Assembly (NCBI GenBank): GCA_050300015.1
Contig: JBNKWZ010000028.1
Span: forward strand, 1-64,000
Direction: 5' to 3'
Source: CAYZQH01 sp050300015
Lineage (GTDB): Bacteria; Pseudomonadota; Gammaproteobacteria; Pseudomonadales; Cellvibrionaceae
DNA: 64,000 bases
The notes under the pieces are model-generated. The model was given only the letters and a program-made list of their open reading frames with translations, was not told the DNA's origin and made no database searches. Made by a program: the position numbers and the translations under genes. This document shows positions 16,286 to 25,327 of this stretch, in pieces; positions within the stretch are counted from its first letter, which is position 1; the number at the start of each line of letters is the position of its first letter.

Positions 16286-18511
16286 ATGGACGAATACGAT
16301 GTTCCCAGCCACATTGTTGGCATTGGCGCTTCTGCGGGCAGACTGGAAGCGCTTCAGATGTTTTTACAATTTCTGCCCAACGACACAAACGCCAGCTTTG
16401 TGATCGTTCAGCATTTATCTCCCGATTTTAAAGGCCTACTGGTCGAACGACTAGCCCAGCAAACAAATATGCCGGTACTCAACGCCACCGATGCCATCGA
16501 AGTCAAAGCCAATACCATCTATGTGATTCCTCCGAAAAAAAGCATGCTCATTGCCGAGGGCAAACTCTTACATTCAGATCGTCCTTCGGATATTGACCAC
16601 CACTTTCCCATTGATATTTTTTTTCGTTCACTGGCCGAAGACCAACAGCACAAGGCCATTGGGGTCGTACTACCGGGAACGGGCTCCGATGGCAGTCGGG
16701 GCGTTAAGGCGCTTAAGGAGGCGGGCGGGCTGGTGATTGCGCAAGAACCTACCAGTGCGAAGTTTGATGGCATGCCCGTCAGTGCCGTCAATACAGGATT
16801 GGTGGATTTGATATTGCCACCGGAGCAAATTGGGCCACAGCTCAGCCAATATTTCACGCGCAAAGATGGCTTTTTGCTGATGGGCTCCTCGGAAAGCCTG
16901 GGCGAATTAGAGCCTCACTTTAGCCCCATCGGCGACAACCGTTATCGCCTTTTTCAGAAAGTAAGCAATCAGCGTATTCCCATCTCCTACTCGCCCATCA
17001 ACCCCAGTGATGCCTCCCGGCAAACACAATCTGCACTCTCCCCAGTGTCTGGTGTGTTGCGAAATTATCGAAAGTCTGCACAGGAACAAGGCGGCTTTGT
17101 GATGCCGGTGGACCTCCTGATTGGCGAATATGTCCCTCCCTGTATTTTGCTAAATAATAATTTTGACGCCATTCATGCTTACGGCGATATCTCCCGCTTT
17201 GTAAGGCGCTTGGCGCCCGGCAAAGTCAGCGTGAATGTCAATGATATGATGATTGAGGATATTAGTATCGCGGTCTCGACAGCTTTACATCGGGCCCGGC
17301 AAACAGAGCAAGACGTGTTTTATTCGGGCGTAGAATACACTCAAGACAATGAGACCAAATCCCTGGATTTATCCGTCTTAAGGGTGGCAAACGCCAAGAG
17401 CAAAACTTTACCTCAGTACTATTGGTTAATTTTACAGACCACTGACGCCCCTCCCAAGCCCAAGAAGAAAAACAGTGCGGTGGCATTTGACACGGAAGAA
17501 CAAGCAAGGCAACGCATCTTGGATTTGGAAACAGAACTCAAGCGAAACCGCGAACACTTGCAAGTCACCATTGAAGAATTGGAAACCACCAACGAAGAAT
17601 TGCAATCGGTCAACGAAGAGTTGTTCACCGTCAACTCCGAATACCAAGAAAAGCTCTCGGAAGTCTCCTCGACCAATGCCGATTTGGACGATGTGTTGAA
17701 GCTCGCCAATATCGGCATCATTTTTTTGGACGAGCGATTGTCCATTCGTCGATTTACACCCGCCGTCGCCCAATATATTCACTTGGTGGATACCGATGTG
17801 GGCCGCCCCATCCACCACATCTCGGCGCCGAATGGCTATGATAATTTTGTGCAAGATATATCAGACGCCTCTAACAACAGAAGGTCAGTAGAGAAAGAAA
17901 TTACCTTAAAAAATGAGCGCGTGATTTTGGTTAAAATTGTGCCGCATGAATCTCCCGCAGACCACATCCAAAATGCCGTCACCATTACTTTTAACGACAT
18001 CACTGCGATTAAAACCGGAAAACGCTCCTCCACAACGACGGAAGTGAAAAAGCAATTGACGGACGCCCTTATCGCCTTCGAACATTTACCCCCGCCCCAC
18101 AAGTTGTACGTTTTGGTGGTAGACGACGACGAAGACAGCCGCTATATATTGGCGAGCAATTTACAGTCGAGCGATTTTTGCCAGTACTCTATCACGGTTG
18201 CCAATAGTGCCGCACAAGCGTGCGAGATGATTCAAAAGACAGATTTTGATATCTGTATTACGGACTTCCGCCTGGGTGATGACACCGCCATTGAGCTATT
18301 CACCCAAACCCAGATCTTAGACAATCAGCCACCTTTCGTTGTGGTCACCAACTATCCAGAAGACACCCTCTATGCCAAGCTATTGAGTGCCGGCATCACG
18401 GATCTCATCTCTAAGGCGGAAATCACGCCTGAGGTGATCAGCCGTGCGGTGCGGTATGCGGTGCAAAAACGGTCTCTGGTCAAAACCTTAACGCAGCAAA
18501 TAGGTGATTAA
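16286..18511 (+). CDS. CheB-PAS-REC sensory protein with collapsed CheR region
   Basis: The 741-residue protein starts with a CheB methylesterase domain (about 8-190) that keeps its catalytic triad: S16 in GIGASAGRLEAL, H43 in IVQHLSPDF and D135 in GTGSDGSRG. Related proteins continue with a ~270-residue CheR methyltransferase. Here the sequence passes almost directly to FLLMGSSESLGELEP, which matches only the CheR tail. There follow a PAS-like region, a coiled coil (about 400-465) rich in EELETTNEELQ-type repeats, a second PAS domain, and a C-terminal receiver with VVDDDEDS and ITDFRLGDD. It would act as a methylesterase or signalling scaffold without methyltransferase activity. AAGG lies upstream of the ATG. 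Confidence 0.9.
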   Translation: MDEYDVPSHIVGIGASAGRLEALQMFLQFLPNDTNASFVIVQHLSPDFKGLLVERLAQQTNMPVLNATDAIEVKANTIYVIPPKKSMLIAEGKLLHSDRPSDIDHHFPIDIFFRSLAEDQQHKAIGVVLPGTGSDGSRGVKALKEAGGLVIAQEPTSAKFDGMPVSAVNTGLVDLILPPEQIGPQLSQYFTRKDGFLLMGSSESLGELEPHFSPIGDNRYRLFQKVSNQRIPISYSPINPSDASRQTQSALSPVSGVLRNYRKSAQEQGGFVMPVDLLIGEYVPPCILLNNNFDAIHAYGDISRFVRRLAPGKVSVNVNDMMIEDISIAVSTALHRARQTEQDVFYSGVEYTQDNETKSLDLSVLRVANAKSKTLPQYYWLILQTTDAPPKPKKKNSAVAFDTEEQARQRILDLETELKRNREHLQVTIEELETTNEELQSVNEELFTVNSEYQEKLSEVSSTNADLDDVLKLANIGIIFLDERLSIRRFTPAVAQYIHLVDTDVGRPIHHISAPNGYDNFVQDISDASNNRRSVEKEITLKNERVILVKIVPHESPADHIQNAVTITFNDITAIKTGKRSSTTTEVKKQLTDALIAFEHLPPPHKLYVLVVDDDEDSRYILASNLQSSDFCQYSITVANSAAQACEMIQKTDFDICITDFRLGDDTAIELFTQTQILDNQPPFVVVTNYPEDTLYAKLLSAGITDLISKAEITPEVISRAVRYAVQKRSLVKTLTQQIGD

Positions 18512-18519
18512 TGGCGAGG

Positions 18520-19437
18520 TTAGACGCACCACTGATAATGCAAGAGCTTTAGTTGTCGCTCGGAATTTAAATCTTTGAAAACACTTGGCAGCGCCAAGCG
18601 CGCCTGGTATTGCGCTTGGCTTACCTCCTGTTCAAACAAATTTAATAACAGCCCAGCGCCGTACTCTGGCGCATTTAAGCACGCTAGAATATCCGCGTTG
18701 GCAGCCGCAAGCTCAGGCAGGCGCCGAATCACTTTGGGGTAATCTCGCTCCGCCATAAAGCTGCCCTTTTGGTAGCTGGGCGGGTCAATAATGATAATGT
18801 CATAGGGACCATTTTTCTTAATTCGACTCCACGACTTTAAGATATTAAGCCCCAAAAAATGCACATTGCGACAGTCCAGCTGGTTAGCTCGATGATTGTC
18901 TCGCCCCCAACTGAGTGCGGTTTTACTCATATCTACGTTGGTACACTGTTGCGCACCATGATGCATGGCCACCACTGAAAAAGCACAAGTATAGGCAAAC
19001 AGATTTAAAACCTTTTTGCCCGCAGCACGCGCGGCGAGCCAATGGCGCGCTTCCGCCATATCCAAAAATAAACCAGTATTTTGCGCTTTAAAACGCAACT
19101 GATAACGTAAACCTTGATGAGTAACCCATTCAGAAGCAGGCACGGGCGCCTCCGTTAAGCTGTGAAAGGGTGTCCCTGAGTCAAAGCGGTATTGAACCCA
19201 AAACTGCTTATTCAGACTTTGGGCTTGTTTGGCAAGTTGCGTAAAAGAGGCTTCAAGAAAAGACCCTACAGGTTTATAAAGGGTGACCAAAACGGTGCGA
19301 TTAAAACCGTCCACCGTGACATTCTCCAACCCTGTAAAACAGCCGCCGCGACCGTGGAAAAGCCGGCGCAAGGTAGGGTCATCAGAACTCAAGAAGTCAC
19401 TGACTGCGGCAATCAAAGGCGAGGCATCACACTCCAT
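18520..19437 (-). CDS. Class I SAM-dependent methyltransferase, RlmI/RlmK-like
   Basis: The 305-residue protein has a Rossmann-type SAM-binding motif (VLNLFAYTCAFSVVA), a following acidic strand (NVDMSKTALSWG) and the catalytic-loop motif IIIDPPSYQKG. This set is typical of rRNA cytosine or guanine methyltransferases of the RlmI/RlmK-like group. The N-terminal part is shorter than RlmI and lacks an evident PUA domain. The start overlaps the end of the NAD-kinase-like gene by 11 bases, so it is the last gene of a four-gene chain. The RNA target cannot be assigned from sequence. Confidence 0.82.
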   Translation of the reverse strand: MECDASPLIAAVSDFLSSDDPTLRRLFHGRGGCFTGLENVTVDGFNRTVLVTLYKPVGSFLEASFTQLAKQAQSLNKQFWVQYRFDSGTPFHSLTEAPVPASEWVTHQGLRYQLRFKAQNTGLFLDMAEARHWLAARAAGKKVLNLFAYTCAFSVVAMHHGAQQCTNVDMSKTALSWGRDNHRANQLDCRNVHFLGLNILKSWSRIKKNGPYDIIIIDPPSYQKGSFMAERDYPKVIRRLPELAAANADILACLNAPEYGAGLLLNLFEQEVSQAQYQARLALPSVFKDLNSERQLKLLHYQWCV

Positions 19438-20572
19438 CGCGGCTTAACCCCAGTGGATACCATACTTCATCTTCAAAACCACAAATCACCGATATAAACC
19501 CCTGCCATTGATGCTCGAGCTCCGCATCCCCGGTATCCATCCACAAAGGCCTCCCTGCCAATGTTTTTAACTTGGTTTTGGTGGCCAATACGCGTACACG
19601 ATCTTTACCCAACTGTTTTAATAACTTAGCGGTAATTTGCTGGTTGCCACGGCCAAAAATATGCCCCTGGCCGCCGATGATGGTCACCACCACATACACG
19701 GGTCGGGTGGCGCGGAAAGCCATTTGCTCTAATTGTTCAGCGTTGACATCCGCCGCCGTCATAGCGCCACGGATGATGACGTCGACACCCATTAAAGTGG
19801 TGTCGATGCCCCACTCCTTAAAAACGGCATGGGTGGTTGAACCTGGGCCCGCAACAATCAGAGCATCCTCCGGCAAGTGAGTGCGAAGATGTTCGGCCAT
19901 ATCCAATATCACCCAATCCTCGACTTCCAAGCCACCTTGTTTCACATGCTGGACAAAAAGCGGGGCGTGTGGAGTGAGCATTTGGCCGAAATACCGGCTT
20001 TTAACTTGCCCCCTTGAAAGTGCGGCTTCATCGATATCCCTAACCTCGGAAGGCTGAATCCCCACCAAGGCCCCCTGAAGCATTTGTTCGATTAACTGTG
20101 CAGCACTTTGTGGCGTGATGGCATACACCGCCGATTGCATCTTAACACCCGCTGGCACCCCCAAAACCGCTTGCGATTGCGGCAGCACAGCACAAATATC
20201 TCGCGCGGTTCCATCGCCACCCACAAAAACCAGTAAGTCCACACCTTGACTAACCAAAGCCACGGCCGCTTGCTGGGTATCCAGGGCACTGGAGGGGGAC
20301 TGCGCAACAAAATCCACACATCGGTGTCGCAATTGGCAAGACGCCAACAAGTCCGCGCCCATGGGCCCGTCAAGAGTCAGCCAGTCAATGTTCTGTGCTA
20401 TATGAGGGATCAAGCTTTGTAAGAACAGTTGTGCGCGTCGCGGGGCCACTAAAGATAGATTGTTTAGCTCGGCCTGCTGCACAAGGTTATCGGACCCTTT
20501 ATTGGCCAGCGGCCCACCCATACCCGCATAGGGGTTAACCACAAACCCGATTCGCATGGTCTGCAAAGGCAT
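19427..20572 (-). CDS. ATP-NAD kinase family protein
   Basis: The 381-residue protein belongs to the COG3199-type branch of NAD kinases. It opens with IGFVVNPYAGMGG and has the nucleotide-binding motif VFVGGDGTARDI, the GGDG signature of NAD and lipid kinases. A second Gly-rich block is IIGGQGHIFGRGNQQ. Whether it phosphorylates NAD or another substrate is unknown, since this branch is distinct from housekeeping NadK. The ATG overlaps the TAA stop of pdxB (TAATG), so translation is probably coupled. A second ATG at 20557 is possible. Confidence 0.82.
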   Translation of the reverse strand: MPLQTMRIGFVVNPYAGMGGPLANKGSDNLVQQAELNNLSLVAPRRAQLFLQSLIPHIAQNIDWLTLDGPMGADLLASCQLRHRCVDFVAQSPSSALDTQQAAVALVSQGVDLLVFVGGDGTARDICAVLPQSQAVLGVPAGVKMQSAVYAITPQSAAQLIEQMLQGALVGIQPSEVRDIDEAALSRGQVKSRYFGQMLTPHAPLFVQHVKQGGLEVEDWVILDMAEHLRTHLPEDALIVAGPGSTTHAVFKEWGIDTTLMGVDVIIRGAMTAADVNAEQLEQMAFRATRPVYVVVTIIGGQGHIFGRGNQQITAKLLKQLGKDRVRVLATKTKLKTLAGRPLWMDTGDAELEHQWQGFISVICGFEDEVWYPLGLSRDGV

Positions 20573-21681
20573 TAATCCGTAAAACCCACACTCAAGAGTT
20601 TGCGTTTGAGCTCGTGATTACGAGTGGAGACTTTAAAATGGCTGAACTCTCTGCGCTGAGGGTAACCGCGTCGAAGAGCGTCAAAGGCTGAAGCGGGGTC
20701 GCTCGCCGACTTTAATGAAGTACGCGTTTGAATATCGTCAAACCGAATACGATAGGACGCGAGAATGGCCCCCAATACATCGTGCGCTTGAATGCTACTA
20801 GGCTCACCAAACGCATCGTATAACACACTGCGTTTAATCGCGTCGATTTCAGAAGTTCCCATCCCTTCTTGCTCGGCTAAGGCTTCAAATACCATCACCG
20901 TACCGTTGACTCTACCTTCAAAACTGTACCCAGCAATATGAGGTGTGGCGAAAGCCACCAAATCCATTAATGCCAGGTTAATGCTGGGTTCGTTTTCCCA
21001 AACATCCAGCACCACGCGTAAATCCGCGCCCAAGCGCAAGTGCTCCAACAAGGCTTGATTATCAAGGGTACCACCACGACCGGCGTTAAGCACAATGGCG
21101 CCGGGTTTAATCAGAGGGAGGTTATCGTCATTAATGATGTGGTGCGTGGCGTGCGGTCCGGAGCGAGTGTAAGGCAAATGCATACAGATCACATCGCTTG
21201 CCAAGACTTGTCCTAAATCTGTCAGTGCGGCGTTGGATGCCTGGTTTAAAAACGGGTCATAAGCACAAGCATTCACACCCAAAGATTGCAATGCTCGCAG
21301 TAATCGCCCACCCACATTGCCACACCCTAAGATGCCAAACGTTTTACCAAAAGCGCTGTCATCTAAACTCGCAATAGCGCTTAACACGTATTGCACCACG
21401 CCGCCGGCGTTGCACCCCGGCGCACTGGCGGTAGTGATGCCTTGGGCGTTCAGGTAATTCATATCCAAATGGTCAGTGCCTATCGTACAGGTTCCCACGA
21501 ACCGAACAGCACTACCCTGCAACAGAGCTTGGTTTACTCGGGTAACAGAGCGTACCAACAACACATCTGCATCACCCAATTGTGACGAGCTGACATGTCG
21601 GCCAGAAACCGTTTGCACTTCACCAAAGCGAGAAAAAAACTCACGCACATAAGGGATGTTTTCATCCGCGACAATTTTCAT
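20572..21681 (-). CDS. pdxB: Erythronate-4-phosphate dehydrogenase
   Basis: PdxB is the second enzyme of the deoxyxylulose-5-phosphate-dependent pathway to pyridoxal phosphate. The protein starts MKIVADENIPYV, exactly the family N-terminus. It has the NAD-binding motif FGILGCGNVGGRLL and the catalytic blocks NAGRGGTLDN, ENEPSINL and ATPHIAGYS. A GTG at 21696 overlapping the xni stop codon would add five residues (MIVKP) and is an alternative start. The C-terminal dimerisation domain is present, ending HELKRKLLSVGF. Confidence 0.95.
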   Translation of the reverse strand: MKIVADENIPYVREFFSRFGEVQTVSGRHVSSSQLGDADVLLVRSVTRVNQALLQGSAVRFVGTCTIGTDHLDMNYLNAQGITTASAPGCNAGGVVQYVLSAIASLDDSAFGKTFGILGCGNVGGRLLRALQSLGVNACAYDPFLNQASNAALTDLGQVLASDVICMHLPYTRSGPHATHHIINDDNLPLIKPGAIVLNAGRGGTLDNQALLEHLRLGADLRVVLDVWENEPSINLALMDLVAFATPHIAGYSFEGRVNGTVMVFEALAEQEGMGTSEIDAIKRSVLYDAFGEPSSIQAHDVLGAILASYRIRFDDIQTRTSLKSASDPASAFDALRRGYPQRREFSHFKVSTRNHELKRKLLSVGFTD

Positions 21682-21692
21682 GGGTTTAACAA

Positions 21693-22601
21693 TCACTCAA
21701 CATTCAACGAAAACCCCATGGGTTTTACCGCTGCACGGACCACTTGAGGGTCCATGCGTTTAATTTTGACACTGTACCTACTATTCAGTTTAGCGCCAAT
21801 GTGTATTTTCGTAAGCTTTTGATTTAACTTTACCCGCGATTGAGCCTCGCGAAGTTTAACCGACACGGCTTTTGCTCCGCGCCATGGTTCTGCAGCCACC
21901 GCATCCAATTGCTGATAAATGTTTTTAATGGAGCCAAAGGTTTGCAGCAAGCGCACAGCCGTTTTGGCGCCAATGCCCGGCACCCCAGGGATGTCGTCCA
22001 CCGCATCTCCCACAAGCGCCAAATAATCGGGTAACTGCTCGGGGCGGACTCCCCACGACAAAGTGCTGCTAGCGTAATCCAAACATTTGCCATCGGGGTA
22101 ATCCCACCATATATCGCCCGGCTTTAACAGCTGCTGTAAATCCTTATCACGACTCATAATACAGCAAACCTTTTGCGGTGCGCGAAAACGATGGGCCAAG
22201 GTGCCAATTAAATCATCTGCCTCATACCTTTCGGACTTGTACACCGACAACCCCATGGCGCTGCACAATTTTTGACAAGCGTTTAATTGATACCGAATAA
22301 TCTCATCCGCAGGCGGCCTGGAACATTTGTATTGGGAGTCTAACGTGTTGCGAAAACAAGTCCCCAAGCTTTCGTCAAAGCACACAGCCATGTGCAACGG
22401 TTCGCGCTGTGTTAAAAAGCGCTTCAACCAGTGAGCAAACCCATACACCGCACCCATAGGCATTTCATCTTCGCTCACCCAGTGATCTGGCATGGAAAAG
22501 TAATAGCGAAAATAAACGATCGAGGCATCCAATAAGTACAAAGTACTTGCAGGCTTTAGGTGCTCGGTGCACGCATTCAATTCCACAGGGTCGGCACCCA
22601 T
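21693..22601 (-). CDS. xni: Flap endonuclease Xni (ExoIX)-like
   Basis: The 302-residue protein resembles the stand-alone 5'-3' exonuclease domain of DNA polymerase I. It has YLLDASIVYFRYYFS near the start, the acidic metal-binding motifs YEADDLIGTLA and SRDKDLQQLL, and the helix-hairpin-helix block VGDAVDDIPGVPGIGAKTA. E. coli Xni has lost some metal-binding acids, but here the DD and D-K-D motifs look intact, so catalysis is plausible. It is the first gene of the overlapping chain with pdxB. Confidence 0.9.
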   Translation of the reverse strand: MGADPVELNACTEHLKPASTLYLLDASIVYFRYYFSMPDHWVSEDEMPMGAVYGFAHWLKRFLTQREPLHMAVCFDESLGTCFRNTLDSQYKCSRPPADEIIRYQLNACQKLCSAMGLSVYKSERYEADDLIGTLAHRFRAPQKVCCIMSRDKDLQQLLKPGDIWWDYPDGKCLDYASSTLSWGVRPEQLPDYLALVGDAVDDIPGVPGIGAKTAVRLLQTFGSIKNIYQQLDAVAAEPWRGAKAVSVKLREAQSRVKLNQKLTKIHIGAKLNSRYSVKIKRMDPQVVRAAVKPMGFSLNVE

Positions 22602-22642
22602 TGTTTGTTCTCTTTAACCTTAACTTTAAACTTTAACCTTAA

Positions 22643-22754
22643 GGGCACCTCTAAAAATAGAAATTTTTTGTGAAAACCAGGAAGCACCGCCTGGACAACT
22701 GCATGGACGGAGCTTGCGCCGCTATCGCGAAATAAGTGCATTTTTAGACTTGCC
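22643..22754. repeat. MITE-like inverted-repeat element
   Basis: The 112-base segment begins GGGCACCTCTAAAAAT and ends ATTTTTAGACTTGCC, an imperfect inverted repeat. It fills the gap between xni and epmC and codes for nothing. Its ends recall those of the larger GGGAACCTCTGAT elements in this window but are not the same. Confidence 0.55.
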
Positions 22755-22755
22755 T

Positions 22756-23316
22756 TTAATCTAAATGCACCACGTCAAACTGGCACGGAGACAAAGGCAG
22801 CACCGCACCATAAAATGACGCGAGGCTCTCGATAAAGGCCAATGCGCGAGGATTCGGCCCCTCGACACAAAGCGACTGCGCTTTTGCTGCGATCGCACAT
22901 TTAAATGCCGGACTAGAACCCACGCCCAAACTCAAATTGTCAGCACTGACTCGAAAAGGCACCTTGGCGGCAACAGAAAACATCCACTCCAAGGCTTGAG
23001 GGTAAACCTCCACGCTCTCAAACTGGGCCTGCTGTGCGATGGTACGCCCATCCGGTGCATACCAATAACCATAGTCCTCTTGTAGTCGCCTTTGCGCACC
23101 AGCGACACACCAGTGCGCCACTTCATGCAGGGCACTTGCAAAGTAATCCGCGCGAAAAATAACGCGATGTTTAGGATTAATGGTCGATTGAGGCAGATAA
23201 ACGGGCTCATTCGCACCGCCTTCCAACACAGTATTGAACTTTTGCTCGAAACAACGGTTAAAAAGTGTAATCAGGTCGCGAACGTGGTGCATTAACAGCT
23301 CTACTATTTCTCGCAA
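22756..23316 (-). CDS. epmC: Elongation factor P hydroxylase
   Basis: EpmC hydroxylates the beta-lysyl-lysine side chain on elongation factor P, the last step of EF-P maturation. The 186-residue protein carries the metal-binding motif ALHEVAHWCVAG and the conserved YGYWYAPDGRT block, with FFSVEVYPQALEW-like sequence (FESVEVYPQALEW) after it. An internal ATG at 23292 (MHHVRDL) is a possible alternative start. The EpmA and EpmB genes are not in the window. Confidence 0.92.
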   Translation of the reverse strand: MREIVELLMHHVRDLITLFNRCFEQKFNTVLEGGANEPVYLPQSTINPKHRVIFRADYFASALHEVAHWCVAGAQRRLQEDYGYWYAPDGRTIAQQAQFESVEVYPQALEWMFSVAAKVPFRVSADNLSLGVGSSPAFKCAIAAKAQSLCVEGPNPRALAFIESLASFYGAVLPLSPCQFDVVHLD

Positions 23317-23550
23317 TCGCTCAGGTCTGGGGCCCTAAGCCAACAATCCGTAAAAAATTGTCCGCAAAGGGGTTGAGATATTAGGCAAGTGCATATATGT
23401 TGTATGTGACAAGCGTAAAAACTTGGCAGCCCGCCCAAATACAGCCATTTGCGTGGTTTGTGTAGGGATATAGCTGCGAGGCGCCGTGCGCTTCTCATTC
23501 GGCTACCCCGCTCTTTGAGCAGACAAGCCCTTTCAAATAGGAGGTGTATT

Positions 23551-24255
23551 ATGAAGACCTCAGACTCCGGTCACAAGTACGATAATGTGATCGATCTCTT
23601 CACCGGGCAATCCTTCGTTCCCGATCAGGATCTGCGCTTTATCCGCCTTTCACCAGAGCTCGACGGCCTAGAGATGCTTTACTCGAATGAGTCCAGCACC
23701 GACAAGCTGTTCAGCTTAAAAATTCTGGCGTGGGGCTTGCGAGCCAATGGTGAAGTTGTTGGTTTAGTCCCCTGGCTTAACGACATCATCCCTTGCACGG
23801 ATATTAAAGACCCTTTGAACGGACAATGGGAGGGTTATTATGATCCAGGCATTGATGAGATCTTTTTCGAGCCCCCTATTCACAAAGTGGTAGAGCTAGA
23901 AACCGCAGCAGAGTATTACGACTACGTCTGCGAAAACCCACAGGATGTTGTGCAAGAGATCCCCGACCTTATTGGTACACATGCGGTATTGAGCGACCGT
24001 GAATTTAGCACGTTATTGCTGCAAGAAGTGGTGAGCTGGCGCCTGCATAATGACGGCACTATTTCTGGCATGTTGGTCGATGATGAAAAAATAGAAAGCA
24101 CACCCGTACTGCCTGGAGACAGCTGTTTATACCCAGCACAGGCACACGCCAATTTCCGGTACTTTTTTCAACATCACATCGCCAACAAGATCAAATCGAA
24201 AGACCCTGAAGCGCTGGCCGCCATCAGCTTACTGGTGGAAGACGCCTCGAGTTGA
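23551..24255 (+). CDS. Conserved-looking hypothetical protein with internal duplication
   Basis: I do not recognise this 234-residue soluble, acidic protein. The start at 23551 is set by a perfect AGGAGGTG ribosome-binding site. Two segments look duplicated: LKILAWGLRANGEVVGLVPW (around residue 53) and LQEVVSWRLHNDGTISGML (around residue 160). Both follow an L-x-x-x-x-W-x-L-x-x-x-G pattern. There is no signal peptide or membrane segment. It stands alone between epmC and a terminator. Confidence 0.8.
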   Translation: MKTSDSGHKYDNVIDLFTGQSFVPDQDLRFIRLSPELDGLEMLYSNESSTDKLFSLKILAWGLRANGEVVGLVPWLNDIIPCTDIKDPLNGQWEGYYDPGIDEIFFEPPIHKVVELETAAEYYDYVCENPQDVVQEIPDLIGTHAVLSDREFSTLLLQEVVSWRLHNDGTISGMLVDDEKIESTPVLPGDSCLYPAQAHANFRYFFQHHIANKIKSKDPEALAAISLLVEDASS

Positions 24256-24596
24256 TGATCACTTGGGGGGCGATCAAAGATGTCTGGGATATTGATATGC
24301 CTTCCAGACATGCATGATATAAAAAGGCGCCTGAACTAAAAGTATCAGGCGCTTCGATGGAATACGTGTTTTAAATAGTATGCGCCTTAAATGGTTGGTG
24401 TTATACGTAGAATAGCCTTTCGCTACGGCGGCTAAATGGCCATTGGGTTCGCGCTTGATTTATGCAAGCCTGGTCATCGGGCCAACTCATGCTCAAACCC
24501 CTCGCACCGCAGACATAAACCGACTTCAAGGGAGTTTAGGTTTAACCCTTCGTTATCCATCCAACACAGCGAAATGATACCCGCCTAAGCTTGATC
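24256..24596. other. Intergenic region with one terminator
   Basis: This stretch has no gene. Apart from the hairpin at 24327-24354 I see nothing that I can name. Confidence 0.5.
24327..24354 (+). terminator. Terminator-like hairpin after the duplicated hypothetical gene
   Basis: GCGCCTGA (24327-24334) pairs with TCAGGCGC (24345-24352) around a ten-base loop. A run of A precedes it and only TTC follows, so it would be a better terminator for minus-strand transcription. Confidence 0.5.
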
Positions 24597-24845
24597 TCAC
24601 TCCGATTTTTTTTGCACCCAGTAACGATACACACCGTCTTCCGCTTCGCAATGCAGCAGTGTATGGCCAAGAAATCGACAAAATTTAGGAATGTCACGCT
24701 CTGTGGAAGGGTCCGTCGCGGTCACTTCAATCACTTCCCCTGGGCACACCTCTCGAACCGACTTGTGCAATAACATCACAGGCTCCGGACACAGCAATCC
24801 CTGAGTATCCAACTGCTGAACAATTTGATTGTCTAATGGTCGCAT
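24597..24845 (-). CDS. tusA: Sulfurtransferase TusA
   Basis: TusA passes sulfur from IscS to TusBCD for 2-thiouridine modification of tRNA and supplies other sulfur pathways. The protein of about 82 residues has the diagnostic LDTQGLLCPEPVMLLHK block with the active Cys in CPEP. The start MRPLDNQIVQ at 24845 gives the normal family length; an in-frame start at 24884 would add 13 unsupported residues. Confidence 0.93.
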   Translation of the reverse strand: MRPLDNQIVQQLDTQGLLCPEPVMLLHKSVREVCPGEVIEVTATDPSTERDIPKFCRFLGHTLLHCEAEDGVYRYWVQKKSE

Positions 24846-24962
24846 AAAGTTGCAGACTCTGAATTTAATACCCGAGAGGGCCACTTATCAGAAAAAAGTA
24901 TTGTATAGTGAAGGTGTTAAAATCCCAAACACCCAACATACCTTTCGCATAGATTAAACGTC

Positions 24963-25244
24963 ATGATTCACGTACTCATCGAACGCTATATTGCCCAGGA
25001 TATGCTGTCCACCTATGATCAATTGGCACGCAAAGCCATGCAACGCACCTATGTTGCGCCCGGCTTTGTGGCCGGCGAATCGTTTACCGACGCCCACGAT
25101 CCACACCGACGATTTTTGCTCTGCAAATGGCGCTCACCACAGGATTGGCACCAATGGGCGCATAGCAACGAACGGTTAGAACTGGTGAGCAAAATCACCC
25201 CCATGCTGATGGAACCTGAACGCGTGGTGGTGATGCGAAATTAA
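24963..25244 (+). CDS. Antibiotic biosynthesis monooxygenase (ABM) domain protein
   Basis: The 93-residue protein has the ABM ferredoxin-like fold pattern: HVLIERYI, then YDQLARKAM, PGFVAGESF, and a W-rich end with RSPQDWHQWAHS. Small proteins of this type act on electron-rich compounds, on heme, or have unknown roles. Nothing nearby specifies a substrate. It is divergent from tusA. Confidence 0.8.
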   Translation: MIHVLIERYIAQDMLSTYDQLARKAMQRTYVAPGFVAGESFTDAHDPHRRFLLCKWRSPQDWHQWAHSNERLELVSKITPMLMEPERVVVMRN

Positions 25245-25327
25245 CATCCGGTAACACTCCACTCCATAGCCAAACCTTACAGAGTGTCGCATTGTACGAC
25301 CAGCGTTGTGTCCACGCCTGCATACGA

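Noticed and set aside
16059..16388. 109-codon minus-strand frame
   Set aside because: It overlaps the true start of the CheB-PAS-REC gene on the other strand and has no family features.
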